A stretch of 64,000 nucleotides of DNA. Source: CAZPQN01 sp964588795. Its GTDB lineage: Bacteria; Fidelibacterota; UBA2242. This document shows positions 8,856 to 17,788 of this stretch, one piece after another. Where the stretch lies: contig CAZPQN010000009.1 of the NCBI GenBank assembly GCA_964588795.1, positions 13,510-77,509 on the forward strand. Direction: 5' to 3'. Under the pieces are notes generated by a model, which worked only from the letters and a program-made list of their open reading frames with translations, was not told where the DNA came from and did not search any database. Made by a program: the position numbers and the translations under genes. Every line of letters begins with the position of its first letter. Positions within the stretch are counted from its first letter, which is position 1.

Positions 8856-10466
8856 ATGAAAGGCATGCAAAACAGCGGATTATTGATCATCCTGCTCTGG
8901 AGCGGACTGTTACCGCGGCAACTGACCGCCCAGCAAGCCACGCCCTTCGACCGGGTTGCCGGTCAGCAGGACTACGAGTTTCAGAAATCCATCGAGGAAC
9001 AAGCCCGCGGTGACCTGAGCACCCTGCGGCAATTCATCGCCGATTCCCTGCGCCTGCTTTACGATGAACGGTATCACCAATTGCTTGATTCCCTTGAATC
9101 CCATTACGAAAATCAGATCCAGAACCTGGTGGCGGAACAAACGGACCTGAAAGCTCTTAACCAATCTTTGCTGGACAGCCTGCGCATCCAGAAATCACGT
9201 TTCAGTCTCCTGCAGAGCGGGCCGGTGAGTTTTGATCCGGTGCAGGAGGAAAAGCTCTTTCAGTTTACCAAAATGCTCAAGATGGAGACCAACAAGCGCA
9301 AAACCGGGAAATTGTTCTCCTCCGAAATCGAAAATATTGCTCCCTACCAGCTGGATGAGCTGGCTTTCTACTATCGCCTGTATTACCCGGATGCCCGCGC
9401 AGATTCGGTGCTGGATTTCATTACGCAGGTTTATATCCGCACCGCGGACTGGGCCAAAGCCGAATTATACCTGATCAAATTTCTGTATCTGCACTCTGGT
9501 TCGCCACTATATGAGGAAGTAAAAAATATCCGCAGTGCCATATTCCAGACCGAGAAATATTTCAAACCGTACATGGCTTTTCTGTCCGATTTGGTGAATA
9601 GCGTTCCGCAGGAAGCCGACCAGGAAAAGGCCAATTTCCAATTTGTGGAGATGCTCAAAGATTGGCCGGATGCGGCCGTGCGCGAAAATTTCATCGCCGA
9701 AGGACGGCAATTCCTTCTGCTCTACCCTTATTCCGCTACGGCTCCACTCGTCCAGCAATGGATAGCAGAAACGCAGTTGCAGAAAGGCCAGCCGCATAGC
9801 GCATTCCTGACCTGGCAGAAAATCATGCTCCTTTATCCCGACAAACCCGTTTTCCAGAAAGGTTTGTATCTCACCGGGCAAATTCAGCAACAGCATTTCG
9901 CCGAATTTGAAAATGCCATCAAAACCTGTCGCGAATATATCCGGCGCTTTCCCGACGACACGCTCGCGGCGGACTGCCAGTACCGGCTGGCCAAAATGTA
10001 CGATGAAAACCTGAACAACTGGGAAGCGGCGACGCAGGAGTACCTCAAATTTGCCGACCGCTATCCGCAAGCGCCCCAGACCATTGCGGTTCTCAACCGA
10101 CGGGCGGTGATCCAGGCCACGCAGATGAGCATGGTCGAGGAAGCAGTAACGACCTATAAACTGATCGATCAGCGTTATCCCGACACGCCCGCGGCACAAG
10201 AGGCATTATTGGCCGCTGGTAATTTGTATAACTCCAAGGCACGCTACGAGCAGGCGATCGAGGTCTACCAAAGCATTTTTCAGAAGTACCCGCAATCGGA
10301 CAAAGCCGTCCAGGCTCTGGAAAAAACCGTCGTGATCTACAACAAAAAGATTAAAAACCTCGAGAAGACCATCGAGACCCTCAACCTGATCATCGCCAAT
10401 TATCCGGGAACCAAGGCCGAAGTCAACGCTACCAAACTCGTCAAAAAGCTGGAAAAGCCCAAATGA
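8856..10466 (+). CDS. Secreted tetratricopeptide-repeat protein (BamD/YbgF-like)
   Basis: 536 residues with a signal peptide (MKGMQNSGLLIILLWSGLLP...LTAQQ; no lipobox Cys), AAGGGAG before the ATG, then a coiled-coil-prone segment (residues about 60-115). The rest is made of TPR-like helical repeats with the pattern A...Y..i...yP.s..a, for example YRLAKMYDENLNNWEAA and IEVYQSIFQKYPQSDKA. This resembles periplasmic outer-membrane-assembly and Tol-Pal accessory TPR proteins. It is followed by a hairpin terminator and then by the patatin-barrel gene, which may make the two functionally related. The precise role is unknown. Confidence 0.7.
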   Translation: MKGMQNSGLLIILLWSGLLPRQLTAQQATPFDRVAGQQDYEFQKSIEEQARGDLSTLRQFIADSLRLLYDERYHQLLDSLESHYENQIQNLVAEQTDLKALNQSLLDSLRIQKSRFSLLQSGPVSFDPVQEEKLFQFTKMLKMETNKRKTGKLFSSEIENIAPYQLDELAFYYRLYYPDARADSVLDFITQVYIRTADWAKAELYLIKFLYLHSGSPLYEEVKNIRSAIFQTEKYFKPYMAFLSDLVNSVPQEADQEKANFQFVEMLKDWPDAAVRENFIAEGRQFLLLYPYSATAPLVQQWIAETQLQKGQPHSAFLTWQKIMLLYPDKPVFQKGLYLTGQIQQQHFAEFENAIKTCREYIRRFPDDTLAADCQYRLAKMYDENLNNWEAATQEYLKFADRYPQAPQTIAVLNRRAVIQATQMSMVEEAVTTYKLIDQRYPDTPAAQEALLAAGNLYNSKARYEQAIEVYQSIFQKYPQSDKAVQALEKTVVIYNKKIKNLEKTIETLNLIIANYPGTKAEVNATKLVKKLEKPK

Positions 10467-10497
10467 CATCCGGCCTGACCAGGAGCAGAGCGACCGT

Positions 10498-10530
10498 CGG
10501 ACGACGTTGATCCGTCGTACCGCTTTTTTC
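10498..10530 (+). terminator. Rho-independent terminator after the TPR gene
   Basis: ACGACG (10501-10506) pairs with CGTCGT (10513-10518) around a 6-base loop and is followed by CCGC and TTTTTT (10524-10529). It lies in the 69 bases between the TPR stop and the next start. Confidence 0.5.
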
Positions 10531-10535
10531 ACAAT

Positions 10536-12968
10536 ATGCTTTTCCGTCTCTATCGCATACCCTGGCTGAAACTTGCCACCTGCCTGCTGATGCTGAGCGG
10601 CCTTCTTGCCGGCGAGACGGAGCCTGCGCGTCCCAAAATCGGCCTGGCGCTCAGCGGAGGGGGCGCGCTGGGTTTCGCCCACATCGGCACCCTGAAACTT
10701 TTAGACTCGCTCGACATCCCGATTGATTACATCGCCGGCACCAGCATGGGCGGGATCGCCGGAGCCCTGTACGCCGTCGGCTACAGCGGAGCCGAAATCG
10801 AGACGCTCGCCTATTCTTTAGATTGGCAGGAACTTTTCACCGATCAGCCGACGCGCCCCTTGTTGCCTTTTTTCCAGAAAATAGACGCCGAAAAATTCCA
10901 GTTTGAATTTGGCATTCGTGATTTTCGACCGGTAGACAAGGGCGGCGTAATCGCCGGCCAGAAAATTGCCCTGACCTTTGCGCGCTTGGTTCTGCCTTAC
11001 CTGCACGTCCACGATTTCGGCCAGCTGCCGATTCCTTTCCGGTGCGTGGCAGTGGACCTGATGACCGGCAACGAGGTCGTGCTGAAAAGCGGCTCATTGC
11101 CCAAAGCCATGCGCGCCACGATGGCGGTCCCGAGCATTTTCAGCCCGGTGGAATGGGGCGACTCGCTCCTGGTAGACGGCGGTCTGCTCAACAACCTGCC
11201 GGTGGACGTCGTGCAGGACATGGGCGCCGACTTCGTCATTGCTTCCGTTGTCCGCAACCCCTACAAAGAAAAACAGGAATTGCGCACCACGTTAGATGTC
11301 TTGGCCCAGTCCTTCAATATCCTGCGGGACAATAAATTGGACTATAACGCCGATAAGGCAGACATTCTGATCCGGTGCTACCTGAAAGGCTCCACGCCGG
11401 CGGACTTCATCAATGCCCGCATCGGACGCATAATTTCGACCGGTGAAATAGCCGCCCATAATAATTTAGACAAACTGCTGGCCCTCAAACAGCAGTACCA
11501 CCTGACCCGTTCGACTATTAAACAATCCCGGCCATCTCCGCAGGCGGTTACGGTCATCGGCAAAATTTCCATCACCGGTAACCAAACCATCCCGCAGACC
11601 GCCATCCGCGCCTGCCTGAACCTCACCGAAGGCGATCCTTATGTCGCCGACACCCTGAAAGTGAGATTGGACCGCTTAGCGGCGCTCGGCGATTACCGCC
11701 AGATTCGTTCCGAGGTTGTCAACCTTGAAGATGGCACCGTCGAGATCATCATTCGCCTGTTAGAAGAACTGCGCCCCATCATCTATGCCGTGGATATTCG
11801 CGGCAACAAACGGCTGTCATTTGATTTCATTTACCGGTCGTTCGGGGTAGAGCCCGGCGATATTTTTGCGGTGCGCGAAATCGAGGAACGCATCAATTAC
11901 TTGAACGGACTGGGGTATTTCAAGAACATTTACTACGAAATCGAGCCGCTCAACCGCACCTACATTCGCCTGATACTGCAGGTCACCGAACTGCCACCCC
12001 AAAAACTGCGCGTCGGCGTCCGCTACGACGATTACCACCAGTTAATTGCGGCGCTCGATTACCAGTCCACCAGCGCCCTGATCCGCGGCTTGCGCTGGGA
12101 TGCCGAGTGGCAATTCATCGGTTTAGACCAATTCAAGCTCCGCGCGCTGTATCCCTCGCGGCGCCTGAGTTATCCTCTTTACCCGTTTGCACACTTCGAC
12201 ACCCGGCATATTCCCACCTACCTTTACAGCCTGCGCGGTAACAAGATTGCCCGCTACTTCGACCGTTCCACCCAGGCGGGAGTCGGATTCGGCCTGCTCT
12301 GGAAAAATTACTGGAATTTCGAAGCCGAGGGTCTGTTCGAACATGTGGATATCCGCCCGGACATTGCCGCAGAAAACAGCCTGGATTTCAGTAACTGGAA
12401 AGACCGGCTCTGGAAAATGGTCCTGGCTTCTAATTTCGACTTACTGGATAATGCTTTCGCGCCCCGGACGGGCTTACAGGCCCATTTCAGCTACGAGCGC
12501 GCCTATCGCGACGATTGGAAAGATTCCAAATACACCCGGGTACAGTTTTATTTCAATCAGCATTTTTCGCGACATCATCATTACCTGCGGCTGTACGGCT
12601 ACTATGGCTATGCCTACCTGCAGGGCTTTTCCAACCGCTTCGTCTATCAGGGCGGACCGGAATGTTTTACCGGCGTGGAGTACGACCAGCTCATCGGGAC
12701 GCGGTTAGGTGTCGCCCGCTGTGACTATGCTTATGAACTGCTGAAAAACCTCTTTCTGCGGCTCAGTTTCAATACCGCCTTCAATCTGCGCAACAGCTGG
12801 TTGGCGCCGGGACTGAAACCGCCGCCGATATACGGCTATGGCTGCGGGGTGAAATTTGTCTCGCCGGTCGGGCCATTCAATCTACTGCTCGGTTACGGCG
12901 ATAAGAGCGTCTTTTACCCCGGTAAAAAGCGCCTTTTGCTGTACTTTACCGCCGGGTACAATTTTTAA
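10536..12968 (+). CDS. Patatin-like phospholipase with POTRA domains and outer-membrane barrel (type Vd-like)
   Basis: 810 residues. A signal peptide is followed by a complete patatin domain: oxyanion motif LALSGGGALGFAHIG, nucleophile Ser70 in AGTSMGG and Asp214 in LVDGGLLNNLP. Two POTRA-like units follow, about 340-415 (GKISITGNQTIPQTAIRACL) and about 420-500 (VDIRGNKRLSFDFIYRSFG). The C-terminal third is an alternating aromatic/polar beta-barrel of the Omp85/BamA surface-antigen type ending in LLLYFTAGYNF. The architecture matches PlpD-like patatin autotransporters, though PlpD has one POTRA. The lipase is probably placed at the cell surface or exported through its own barrel. No ribosome-binding site stands out. 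Confidence 0.85.
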   Translation: MLFRLYRIPWLKLATCLLMLSGLLAGETEPARPKIGLALSGGGALGFAHIGTLKLLDSLDIPIDYIAGTSMGGIAGALYAVGYSGAEIETLAYSLDWQELFTDQPTRPLLPFFQKIDAEKFQFEFGIRDFRPVDKGGVIAGQKIALTFARLVLPYLHVHDFGQLPIPFRCVAVDLMTGNEVVLKSGSLPKAMRATMAVPSIFSPVEWGDSLLVDGGLLNNLPVDVVQDMGADFVIASVVRNPYKEKQELRTTLDVLAQSFNILRDNKLDYNADKADILIRCYLKGSTPADFINARIGRIISTGEIAAHNNLDKLLALKQQYHLTRSTIKQSRPSPQAVTVIGKISITGNQTIPQTAIRACLNLTEGDPYVADTLKVRLDRLAALGDYRQIRSEVVNLEDGTVEIIIRLLEELRPIIYAVDIRGNKRLSFDFIYRSFGVEPGDIFAVREIEERINYLNGLGYFKNIYYEIEPLNRTYIRLILQVTELPPQKLRVGVRYDDYHQLIAALDYQSTSALIRGLRWDAEWQFIGLDQFKLRALYPSRRLSYPLYPFAHFDTRHIPTYLYSLRGNKIARYFDRSTQAGVGFGLLWKNYWNFEAEGLFEHVDIRPDIAAENSLDFSNWKDRLWKMVLASNFDLLDNAFAPRTGLQAHFSYERAYRDDWKDSKYTRVQFYFNQHFSRHHHYLRLYGYYGYAYLQGFSNRFVYQGGPECFTGVEYDQLIGTRLGVARCDYAYELLKNLFLRLSFNTAFNLRNSWLAPGLKPPPIYGYGCGVKFVSPVGPFNLLLGYGDKSVFYPGKKRLLLYFTAGYNF

Positions 12969-13057
12969 TCCTGCCGGCACATTTATTAATTCTCCGGAAC
13001 CCTCCGTCGCCTCCAGCAGGCTAAGCCGATCAGAATTATTACGGCGAGCTCAGCGGA

Positions 13058-13948
13058 TTATTTGTTTAATTTCAATCCGGCAATCTCCCCGGGCAGGATG
13101 ATCCGGCCGGGCGTGTTCAATTCCTCGCGGATGCGCATGAAGCACAATCCGAGATATTTGTCCTTGGACAAAAGGTTCTTGACCCATTCTTGGTAGGGTG
13201 TATCGAAAGTCGTCATCTTGCTATTGGATGATTCGCGGATGAAAAGCTGCCCATCCTTTTCGATTGCCATCAGCATATGCGCGGAGAAGATGTCGGTTTT
13301 GTTGGCAAACAGCAAAGAGAGGATATCGCCATTGCGGATGTTCAAGGCGACTTTCAGGAGTTCTTCTTTGGGCACGTAGTCGAGCGTGAGGGTGCGGTCG
13401 GGCAGGACGTAGCGCAAATCGGTAATGCCTTTGCCGGCGAAGAATTTCTGGTGTGAGATTGTACGCGTGACCTGGCGTGTGGCCGGACCGCCGACCCTGG
13501 CGCTGACATGCTCGAGAAGCCAGCTGTTTTCGGGCATCCAGTCCGCCATGGTGTAGTGGTTGCGGGTGCGCATCCCGATGAGGCCGTCCCTGTAACGGAT
13601 GTGCTGGAGATTGTTAAAAAAGTTATCCCAGCTGTCCGAAATGGCGAGCGCCAAAACATGCTCGCAGAAAACCATGCAATTGGTCTCATTGAAATTGACC
13701 AGTGGCCAGGCTTCGTAGAGCGCGTAGGGACCGTCGCCGGCGCAGGTCAAATTGTACGGCATGCCGAGAAATTTTTCAGAATAGAGGCTGATGCGCTCGG
13801 TGATCGTCAGGTTGCGCTGACTGACGGCGGTCAGCAGTGAGTCAATTTCCCGGTTACTCATACGGTAAACCGGTTTATCGCCGGCCGGATTCTGGGCCAT
13901 TATAAACGACGCCCAGATTAACAGGAGTAAGCCCCAGCGCCTTATCAT
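13058..13948 (-). CDS. DUF1460 family, N-acetylmuramoyl-L-alanine amidase-like exported protein
   Basis: 296 residues from the ATG at 13948, preceded by GAGGTGG; an in-frame GTG lies 6 bases earlier. It has an N-terminal signal (RRWGLLLLIWASFIMA). NFNETNCMVFCEHVLAL supplies the conserved Cys of this NlpC/P60-like fold, and AHMLMAIEKDGQLFIRESSN is the later His/Glu region typical of PF07313. Members are exported and are thought to cleave muropeptides. It follows the amidase gene at 13994 by 45 bases on the same strand, so two cell-wall hydrolase-type proteins are probably co-expressed. Confidence 0.8.
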   Translation of the reverse strand: MIRRWGLLLLIWASFIMAQNPAGDKPVYRMSNREIDSLLTAVSQRNLTITERISLYSEKFLGMPYNLTCAGDGPYALYEAWPLVNFNETNCMVFCEHVLALAISDSWDNFFNNLQHIRYRDGLIGMRTRNHYTMADWMPENSWLLEHVSARVGGPATRQVTRTISHQKFFAGKGITDLRYVLPDRTLTLDYVPKEELLKVALNIRNGDILSLLFANKTDIFSAHMLMAIEKDGQLFIRESSNSKMTTFDTPYQEWVKNLLSKDKYLGLCFMRIREELNTPGRIILPGEIAGLKLNK

Positions 13949-13993
13949 CACCACCTCGATTTTTTTGGGTTTATCCGTTAGTCAAGCCGCGGT

Positions 13994-16483
13994 CTATTTC
14001 ACCAGCACCATTTTGCGGGTCAGCACGCTCGTCCCGGCTTTCAGCGTATAGAAATAGGCGCCGGTCGGTAATAGGCTGGCATCGAATTCCACGGCATGGT
14101 AGCCGCCTTCTCGTTCTTCATTGAGCAACTGCCGGATTTCTTCCCCGAGCACGTTGAAAATGCTGAGCGTCACCCGCGTCCGTTCCGGCAGATAAAACGG
14201 CAAAGTCGTGGTGGGATTGAACGGGTTAGGATAATTCGGCAGGAGCTGCGGGTGCTCGGCCAAAAGCGGTTTTTCCGGTTTGATCCCAACGCTGACTTTC
14301 TTCGCCAAACGCAGGTCGTCGAAATAAATGGTGCCGGTTGCGGTGGCGCCCGGGATATAGGTCAGTTGAAAACTGTCAATGCGCAGGGGATTGGTAAGCG
14401 TTCCGTCGCCGATCCAGGTGCCACAGCCGTCATTGGCCATGTCCCAGGTGATCAGTTTCCAGCCGATCCAGTTGATTGTATACCAGGGGCTGACCTCGTG
14501 GCCGGCGGCGTCATCCACAGCGAAGCGGAACTGGTTGCCGCTGCCATCGCCAAAGACATAGACCTGCAACAGGTAAGTGTTGTCGAAGGTAACGTCGCGC
14601 GGCGCCCCGCCCGTCAGGTACTCGCGGATCAGCCAGGCGCCGGCACCGGTATCCCAGGCATAATTCAACGCGAGGGATTTGGTGCTGTTGACGGACAAAT
14701 TCAGGTAGGCCGTGTTTTCCGCCCGACTGGTCGCGGGCAGAATCCCGATCGTAGAGCCGCTGGTTTGAGGAGTCCACCAGTTACTGGTCAGTCCCGTTTC
14801 GAAATTGTCAATCGTCGTCACCTGATAATCCGTAGTGCCGGTTTTAAAGGAATAGCTGGCGGCGGTATTGATACGGTTGCCGAAGATGTCGGTCAGGCCG
14901 GCGGGAATGGAGATGGTGTGGGTTTCGTTGGCACGCAGGTTTTCGCTCGGAAAGAATGTCAGAACACTTTTCGTGCCGACGATATAATGTACCAATTGTC
15001 CCGGAACAACTGTCTGGGTGTTGAAGTGCTTGAGGATTACCGAGCCGGGGTGCACGCTCGTATCGGCCAGGAGTTCATTGTAGATGATCGTGACGAGCGG
15101 GCGCAACTCGATATTGGTCGCGGTCTGCGCCGGATAGACCGACGCCACTTTGGGGGCGGTGACATCGCGGCTGGTGCGGAAGGTGATTACCAGGCTATCG
15201 CCGCCGACTCCGTCATGATTGCCATCAAACAAATGACCGTACTTGCCTATTGCCAGACCGCCAATCGTGAGCCGGTAAGTCGTCATATTATCAAGACTGT
15301 CGGTGGTGAAGGTCAGCTGGCGGCTGTCGGTGGACCATTTGAAAACCCCGGGTTCCGCCGGCACTAAACTGAAATTGGCCTCAACCGAGGCCCGATCCAT
15401 CGGACGACTGAAATTGAGCGTGATTTTGGTGCCCACGATGAAAGCCGTATCGCCGTCAACCGGAGTCGTCGAAACGAGATAGGGCGGGACGGTCGAAATC
15501 AGATTGAAATCGCGGAAGGTGAAGAAATCGGGGCGGATGATCACGTCGGCTGAATCGCCGACATAATTGGGCGCGTTGACATTTAACCTCAGGGTATCGT
15601 TGGGCAGGTCGTCGAAGAAGTAAAAACCGTTGTGTAATTGTTCGGGATCAGTCGAATATTTGTAAAAAAGTGTGGCGTAGGTGTCGGTAGTGTAAGTCTC
15701 GCCATTCAAGCGGAGCGTCGCTCCGTTGATCGGCACGCCGGTCTCGATGTCGTAGACAATCCCGGTGCAGATGCCGATCGGGGGAATCGTGATGTGGTGA
15801 TATTTAAGAATTGACCAATAGTAGGTATAAGCCTGCAGGAGTTTGAATTCGGCGTTCATGTTCAACTGGTTTTGGACGGCGTTGGTATGAAAGCCGGCTT
15901 CGGCGAGTTCAGAGGCCATGACCGTCTCGCGGTTGACGTGCAAATACGGGTACTTGTTGGCGTGATTGTCCGGGAAACCCTGGTAGAAAGTGCGGTCGGC
16001 GTAATTGCCGCGCGTGGGGGCGCGCATGCCGCGCGTCAGCAGATCCACCATGTAATCTGCCATGACCTTGCCACCCTTCGGATTCTTCTCGACGGTTTGT
16101 CCGTTTTCCCGCCAGCCGCCGTACATTAATAATGTGCTGGTATAGGTGGCGTCACCGGCGTCGCTGTGGATCGAATGGTACCAGGCCATTCCCAGGCTAT
16201 TGGCATGATTGGTACGGGCAGTAAGGGTAACATTTTCGGTGTCGGTATAACGACAAAGCACGACGGTGTCAATGTCGGTATTTTGCACCAGAAGGTCGCG
16301 CAGACAAAGTGCCACCCGCAGGTTTTTCTCAGCTTCGGAAAGGCCGTAAATACCCGGGTTTTCCTTCTGGCTGTGACCCGGGTCGAGGAAAATGTTCCAG
16401 CCGCTCAAACCGGTCACCTGCTGAGCAGATAGCCTCAGGCTGGTACCGAGCAGTAACCCCATCGTTATTATTCTAATTTTCAT
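13994..16483 (-). CDS. N-acetylmuramoyl-L-alanine amidase (Amidase_3-like) with Ig-like domains and T9SS-type sorting tail
   Basis: 829 residues. A signal peptide ends near LRLSAQQ. The amidase domain follows (NIFLDPGHSQKENPGIYG; TNHANSLGMAWYHSIHSDAG), with the zinc-ligand His and Glu pattern of Amidase_3. Then come a carboxypeptidase-regulatory-like segment, two bacterial Ig-like Big_5 repeats (STTPVDGDTAFIVGTKITL and SVYPAQTATNIELRPLVTI), a carbohydrate-binding-like beta-sandwich, and a C-terminal domain opening with LPNYPNPFNPTTTLPFYLPE and ending in GTSVLTRKMVLVK. The last is the FlgD-like/type IX secretion sorting domain. It would direct the protein across the outer membrane, where an amidase could act on other cells or on its own wall during turnover. 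Confidence 0.85.
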   Translation of the reverse strand: MKIRIITMGLLLGTSLRLSAQQVTGLSGWNIFLDPGHSQKENPGIYGLSEAEKNLRVALCLRDLLVQNTDIDTVVLCRYTDTENVTLTARTNHANSLGMAWYHSIHSDAGDATYTSTLLMYGGWRENGQTVEKNPKGGKVMADYMVDLLTRGMRAPTRGNYADRTFYQGFPDNHANKYPYLHVNRETVMASELAEAGFHTNAVQNQLNMNAEFKLLQAYTYYWSILKYHHITIPPIGICTGIVYDIETGVPINGATLRLNGETYTTDTYATLFYKYSTDPEQLHNGFYFFDDLPNDTLRLNVNAPNYVGDSADVIIRPDFFTFRDFNLISTVPPYLVSTTPVDGDTAFIVGTKITLNFSRPMDRASVEANFSLVPAEPGVFKWSTDSRQLTFTTDSLDNMTTYRLTIGGLAIGKYGHLFDGNHDGVGGDSLVITFRTSRDVTAPKVASVYPAQTATNIELRPLVTIIYNELLADTSVHPGSVILKHFNTQTVVPGQLVHYIVGTKSVLTFFPSENLRANETHTISIPAGLTDIFGNRINTAASYSFKTGTTDYQVTTIDNFETGLTSNWWTPQTSGSTIGILPATSRAENTAYLNLSVNSTKSLALNYAWDTGAGAWLIREYLTGGAPRDVTFDNTYLLQVYVFGDGSGNQFRFAVDDAAGHEVSPWYTINWIGWKLITWDMANDGCGTWIGDGTLTNPLRIDSFQLTYIPGATATGTIYFDDLRLAKKVSVGIKPEKPLLAEHPQLLPNYPNPFNPTTTLPFYLPERTRVTLSIFNVLGEEIRQLLNEEREGGYHAVEFDASLLPTGAYFYTLKAGTSVLTRKMVLVK

Positions 16484-16649
16484 TACATCTCACTCATTAG
16501 TTATTAAGTACGTCCAAATTTACGATAATCGCCCAAATCGCCAAGCGCAAAAAGGGCTAACGGCGACGGTTCGGGTCGGTAGAATGGTAAAAATTCGCTT
16601 TTTAAATCGTTTGGTTTAAATTACTGCCGGATTTTTCAAAAAGGGTAGT

Positions 16650-17471
16650 TTGAGGCATTTAACAGATTCCACAACCAGCTGGCGCAAGGTGGCGATTGCG
16701 ACTTATGGAGCCCCTTTCGACAGCCGCATTTACGGCACTTACGAGATTGACGTAACCGAGACGGTGCGTTACATCGCCGAGCGGCGAGCGTTGGGCCAGC
16801 GCCTGACCATCACGCATTTCGCCGCGGCGGCTCTGGCGCGCACGTTATTCGAAGACGTCCCGGACATCAACGGTTTCGTGCGCCGCGGAAAAATGGTGTA
16901 CCGCGCGGACGCGGACGTTTTTATCACCATCAATATCGCGGGCGCCAACATGTCCGGTATGGTGCTGAAAAAGTGCCAGGAACTCTCCGCGTCCGAGATT
17001 GCCGAGCAGATTAAACAGACGGCCGAGCGCAAGCGCGCCGGAGAGGAAAGCGGCGCCTTCGCCGCCAAGGACGTCATCGCCCGCATCCCCTGGCCGTTCC
17101 GTCGCCCCTTTTTCCAATTCATCAAGTGGTGGATATTCGACATGGGCTGGACGTTTCCCTTCCTGAGAATTCCACCCGATCCTTTCGGCAGTATCATGCT
17201 GACCAACATCGGCAGTTTCGGTCTGCAGTACGGCTTCCCGGCGCTTTTTCCCATCGGTAAATTGCCGGCGGTCATCGCCATGGGCACGCTCACCCGCAAA
17301 CCGGTCGTCATTGACAACGAGATAAAAATCCGCGACATCCTGCCGCTGGCCGGCACTTTCGATCACCGCATCGTGGACGGCGCCCAATCCGGAAAACTGA
17401 CCAGCGGCGTGATTGCCCGCCTGCAGAATCCGGTGGCGCTCGATCTCCCCCATCGCTGTACAACCACTTAA
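16650..17471 (+). CDS. Stand-alone 2-oxoacid dehydrogenase E2-type acyltransferase domain
   Basis: 273 residues from a TTG start preceded by AAGGG. It matches the catalytic (chloramphenicol acetyltransferase-like) domain of E2 components: ITHFAAAALARTL, SIMLTNIGSFGLQYGFPALF, and the active-site FDHRIVDGAQSGK near the C-terminus. The lipoyl and E1/E3-binding domains of true E2 proteins are absent, and no E1 or E3 gene is nearby. An insert rich in Trp, Phe and Pro (about residues 150-175) replaces part of the usual domain and may contact membrane. The acyl acceptor is unknown; such proteins may have left the dehydrogenase complex. Confidence 0.75.
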   Translation: MRHLTDSTTSWRKVAIATYGAPFDSRIYGTYEIDVTETVRYIAERRALGQRLTITHFAAAALARTLFEDVPDINGFVRRGKMVYRADADVFITINIAGANMSGMVLKKCQELSASEIAEQIKQTAERKRAGEESGAFAAKDVIARIPWPFRRPFFQFIKWWIFDMGWTFPFLRIPPDPFGSIMLTNIGSFGLQYGFPALFPIGKLPAVIAMGTLTRKPVVIDNEIKIRDILPLAGTFDHRIVDGAQSGKLTSGVIARLQNPVALDLPHRCTTT

Positions 17472-17496
17472 CTATTAAATAGTGTAGAGGCGAATT

Positions 17497-17676
17497 ATGA
17501 CTGAAAAGGAAATCAAAGTATTAGAAGCCATGAAAAAAGCCGGCCAGCCGGTCAAGGCGGGTGACGTGGCCGAGATGCTCGGCATGGACAAAACCGAAGT
17601 CGCCAAGCTCATCGCCGCGCTGAAAAAGCAGGGCAAGGTCACTTCACCCAAAGTGTGCTTTTACACACCCAAATAG
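17497..17676 (+). CDS. 59-residue winged-helix DNA-binding-like protein
   Basis: MTEKEIKVLEAMKKAGQPVK, then a helix-turn-helix (AGDVAEMLGMDKTEVAKLIA), then LKKQGKVTSPKVCFYTPK. This is a compact MarR/ArsR-like winged helix with a wing strand at the end. GTAGAGG lies before the ATG. It sits 25 bases after the acyltransferase gene and before gltS on the same strand. Small stand-alone proteins of this kind are usually DNA-binding regulators; the target is not visible from sequence. Confidence 0.7.
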   Translation: MTEKEIKVLEAMKKAGQPVKAGDVAEMLGMDKTEVAKLIAALKKQGKVTSPKVCFYTPK

Positions 17677-17788
17677 CATCTGTTCATCGCCGGTTGCTAA
17701 ATTATTAATCACCGAACATATCCGATTCTGATACACGGCGGGCCGATACTGACCCGCTCAGGATTCTCACCAAGGTAAGGAGGTCAGT

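Noticed and set aside
14096..15367. 423-codon open frame on the plus strand inside the amidase gene
   Set aside because: It is antisense to a gene with clear domains and a T9SS tail; its translation has no family resemblance, and long antisense frames arise here from codon bias.
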